A DNA stretch of 7,066 nucleotides from Planctomycetota bacterium (GTDB taxonomy: Bacteria > Planctomycetota > Planctomycetia > Planctomycetales > Planctomycetaceae): positions 1 to 7,066 of the forward strand of contig JAADHY010000765.1 in assembly GCA_013151585.1 (NCBI GenBank), written 5' to 3'. This document shows positions 5,352 to 7,066 of this stretch, piece after piece. The notes beneath the pieces were generated by a model. It saw only the letters and a list, made by a program, of their open reading frames with translations, did no database searches and had not been told where the DNA came from. Each line of letters begins with the position of its first letter. Positions within the stretch are counted from its first letter, which is position 1. Both the position numbers and the translations under genes were made by a program.

Positions 5352-6827
5352 ATGACATCTCTGGCACAGACCGAGCGTTCGGCGGCGAATGTTTCGCCCG
5401 AATTGATCGACGCCCTGCGAACGGCCGTCGGCTCGGACGCGGTGATCAGCGATCCGGACGAACTGCTGGTCTATGAATGTGACGCCTACGTGATCGACAA
5501 GCGGGCGCCGGATGTCGTCGTTTTTCCCGTCTCGACCGAGCAGGTGACGGCTGTGGTGCGCGCGTGCAACCGGTTCGGTGTCCCCTTTGTGCCGCGGGGA
5601 GCGGGCACGAGTTTGGCGGGAGGCTGTCTGCCGGTCGGCGGTGGAGTCATGATCGCGCTGACCCGCATGCGACAAATTCTCGAAGTCAATCTGCGCGATC
5701 GTTATGCCGTTGTGCAGCCGGGCGTCGTTAACGGGCAATTGAACTCCTACTTGAAGGGCTCGGGGTTTCACTACGCTCCCGACCCGTCCAGCCAGGGCGC
5801 GTGCACTCTGGGCGGAAACGTCGCGACGAATGCCGGCGGCCCGCACACCTTGAAATACGGCGTGACGGTCAACCATGTCTTGGGCGTCGAAGTGGTCCTG
5901 CCCGACGGGACGGTCACCCAGTTCGGCGGCCCGACCGAAGACCTGCCGGGTTACGACCTGACGGGCCTTTTTGTCGGCAGCGAAGGGACCTTCGGCATCT
6001 GCACGAAGGCTACTGTTCGGTTGACGCGCGATCCGGTCGCGTACCGCACGATGCTGGGCGTGTTCGAGACCGTGCGCGACGCCACCGAAGCGATTAGTCA
6101 CATCATCGGCGCCGGCATCGTCCCGGCCGCTTTCGAGATGATGGACCAGGGGATCATCGAAGCGGTCGAAGCGGCCTTTCACTTTGGTTTTCCTTTGGAT
6201 GCCGGAGCCGTCTTGCTGATCGAGGTGGACGGCTTGGAGGCCGGTGTTGATCCCGAGGCCGAGAGGATTGTGAATATCTGCCAAGAACACCGGGCCCGGG
6301 AAGTCCGCCGAGCTCAATCGGATCAAGAACGTCAGTTGCTATGGAAATGCCGCAAGCAGGCTTTTGGAGCGATTGGTCGGCTCAGTCCGAGCTATTGCAC
6401 GCAGGACGGCGTGGTTCCGCGAACCAAACTGCCAGAAATTTTGGATTTCATCATCGAGTGTGGCCAGCGGCACGGACTGCGGATCGTGAACGTCTTCCAT
6501 GCGGGCGATGGAAACCTGCATCCGATCCTGCTTTTCGACGAGCGCGATCCGGAGCAGATCGAGCGGGTGTTGGCCGCCAGCGACGAGATCCTTTCGAAAT
6601 GCCTTGATCTGGGCGGCACGGTCACCGGTGAGCACGGCATTGGTGTCGAGAAAATCAACTTCATGCCGCGACTGTTCAGCCAGGATGACTTGGACGTCAT
6701 GGCAGCGGTGCGCGATGTGTTCAACCCGAACGGACTTTGCAGCCCCAACAAACTGTTGCCCACAGCGGGCGGTTGCAGCATGGAGGAGGTTCGGCGGCGC
6801 CACCCCGGCCGACGGGCTCCGCTGTGA
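5352..6827 (+). CDS. glcD: FAD-linked glycolate oxidase subunit GlcD (glycolate/D-lactate dehydrogenase family)
   Basis: A 491-residue flavoprotein, close to E. coli GlcD in length. It oxidises glycolate to glyoxylate together with GlcE and the iron-sulfur subunit GlcF; D-lactate is a possible alternative substrate. The N-terminal PCMH-type FAD-binding domain (about 50-225) shows PRGAGTSLAGG (81-91), DPSSQGACTLGGNVATNAGG (144-163), HTLKYG (165-170) and VGSEGTFGI (208-216). The C-terminal FAD-oxidase domain (about 230-470) shows HAGDGNLHP (383-391) and GEHGIG (426-431), the conserved His-containing motifs at the active/metal site, and ends with NPNGLCSPNKLLP. A further 21-residue basic tail (TAGGCSMEEVRRRHPGRRAP and a final Leu) goes beyond the usual family end. 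There is no signal peptide. GAGGA supports the start. A GlcE-like gene 96 nt downstream confirms the glycolate oxidase assignment; the hairpin cluster upstream may regulate it. Confidence 0.92.
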   Translation: MTSLAQTERSAANVSPELIDALRTAVGSDAVISDPDELLVYECDAYVIDKRAPDVVVFPVSTEQVTAVVRACNRFGVPFVPRGAGTSLAGGCLPVGGGVMIALTRMRQILEVNLRDRYAVVQPGVVNGQLNSYLKGSGFHYAPDPSSQGACTLGGNVATNAGGPHTLKYGVTVNHVLGVEVVLPDGTVTQFGGPTEDLPGYDLTGLFVGSEGTFGICTKATVRLTRDPVAYRTMLGVFETVRDATEAISHIIGAGIVPAAFEMMDQGIIEAVEAAFHFGFPLDAGAVLLIEVDGLEAGVDPEAERIVNICQEHRAREVRRAQSDQERQLLWKCRKQAFGAIGRLSPSYCTQDGVVPRTKLPEILDFIIECGQRHGLRIVNVFHAGDGNLHPILLFDERDPEQIERVLAASDEILSKCLDLGGTVTGEHGIGVEKINFMPRLFSQDDLDVMAAVRDVFNPNGLCSPNKLLPTAGGCSMEEVRRRHPGRRAPL

Positions 6828-6923
6828 TGCCGAGCCCGCGCTCGTCGGCGACGCAGTCGGGCGACTCCGACGGCGTGCCAACGGGCGGTTGCCCCAACGA
6901 ACGAACCAAGAAAGAACCAATCG
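6828..6923. other. GC-rich spacer between glcD and glcE with small dyads
   Basis: CGAGC (6831-6835) and GCTCG (6840-6844) form a perfect 5-bp stem with a 4-nt loop 4 nt after the glcD stop. CGTCGG (6843-6848) and CCGACG (6867-6872) form another possible stem. There is no U-tract, so a terminator is unlikely and the two genes probably share a transcript. The right end (6889-6920) is A/C-rich with repeated GAAC. Confidence 0.4.
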
Positions 6924-7066
6924 ATGTCGTCCGACGATTCCGTTTCCACTGAAGAATTCACGCCGGCGACAGCCAGCGAGCTGTGCCGGTTCCTGAGAGA
7001 GAATGCGGAGGGTCCGCGGCGGCCACTCGTCCCGGTTGGCGGTCGCACGTCATTGCATTTCGGGTT
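6924..7066 (+). CDS. glcE: GlcE-like FAD-binding subunit of glycolate oxidase (5' part, cut by the window end)
   Basis: The 47 codons visible begin MSSDDSVSTEEFTPATASEL and reach RPLVPVGGRTSLHFG at the window edge. The pattern 'P-x-T-x-x-E-L ... P-V-G-G-R-T-x-L-x-F-G' is the first beta-alpha unit and pyrophosphate-binding loop of the PCMH FAD-binding domain found in GlcE. In the glycolate oxidase complex GlcE is the smaller flavin subunit beside GlcD and GlcF. The position 96 nt after glcD fits the glcDEF order. The ATG is preceded only by a weak purine stretch (AAGAAAG, 6908-6914). Another FAD-linked oxidase of the same superfamily cannot be ruled out because only the N-terminus is visible. 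Confidence 0.78.
   Translation, partial: MSSDDSVSTEEFTPATASELCRFLRENAEGPRRPLVPVGGRTSLHFG

Noticed and set aside
5178..6326. Minus-strand open frame of 382 codons opposite glcD and its upstream spacer
   Set aside because: The opposite strand encodes an unmistakable GlcD; the antisense translation has no domain and runs through the repeat cluster.

Overview
The window looks like a piece of a high-GC planctomycete chromosome, probably of the Pirellulales type. This rests on three things: an FtsL-like/FtsI pair preceded by a long Pro/Ser/Ala-rich LysM protein, the GTTGAGGG-type low-complexity spacers, and the genome style. No marker gene fixes the taxon, so it is inference. All recognisable genes lie on the + strand.

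Region 1 (about 1-4676) is an envelope and cell-division block. It opens with a membrane-anchored protein made of one N-terminal transmembrane helix, a disordered linker of about 540 residues and two C-terminal LysM domains. A short FtsL-like protein (one helix plus coiled coil) follows, then a class B penicillin-binding protein of the FtsI type with all three active-site motifs, only 9 nt downstream. Together they look like a septal peptidoglycan module: a wall-binding anchor, a small bitopic partner and a transpeptidase. The LysM reading frame appears to be broken by one base inside the second LysM domain. The natural C-terminus and stop codon (2285-2287) lie in the -1 frame, and the last ~54 residues of the open frame are translated intergenic DNA.

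Region 2 (4677-5351) holds a small MTH1187-family thiamine-binding protein gene with a good Shine-Dalgarno site and a GTG start. It is flanked by two non-coding spacers. The second spacer (5152-5351) carries at least two, probably three, tandem hairpins just upstream of glcD. The first two share a GCCA loop and show a compensatory base-pair change, the clearest sign of conserved non-coding structure in the window.

Region 3 (5352-7066) encodes a complete GlcD-type FAD-linked glycolate/D-lactate oxidase subunit and the first 47 codons of a GlcE-like FAD-binding subunit that runs off the window. It represents C2 (glycolate) oxidation and is functionally unrelated to region 1. The window thus spans the boundary between a division cluster fragment and a metabolic operon.

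I see no tRNA, rRNA, CRISPR array, transposase or integrase. The best candidates for something undescribed are the tandem hairpins before glcD, the FtsN-like layout of the LysM protein with its recurring [D/S]-x-F motifs, and the spacer repeat that starts directly after two separate stop codons.
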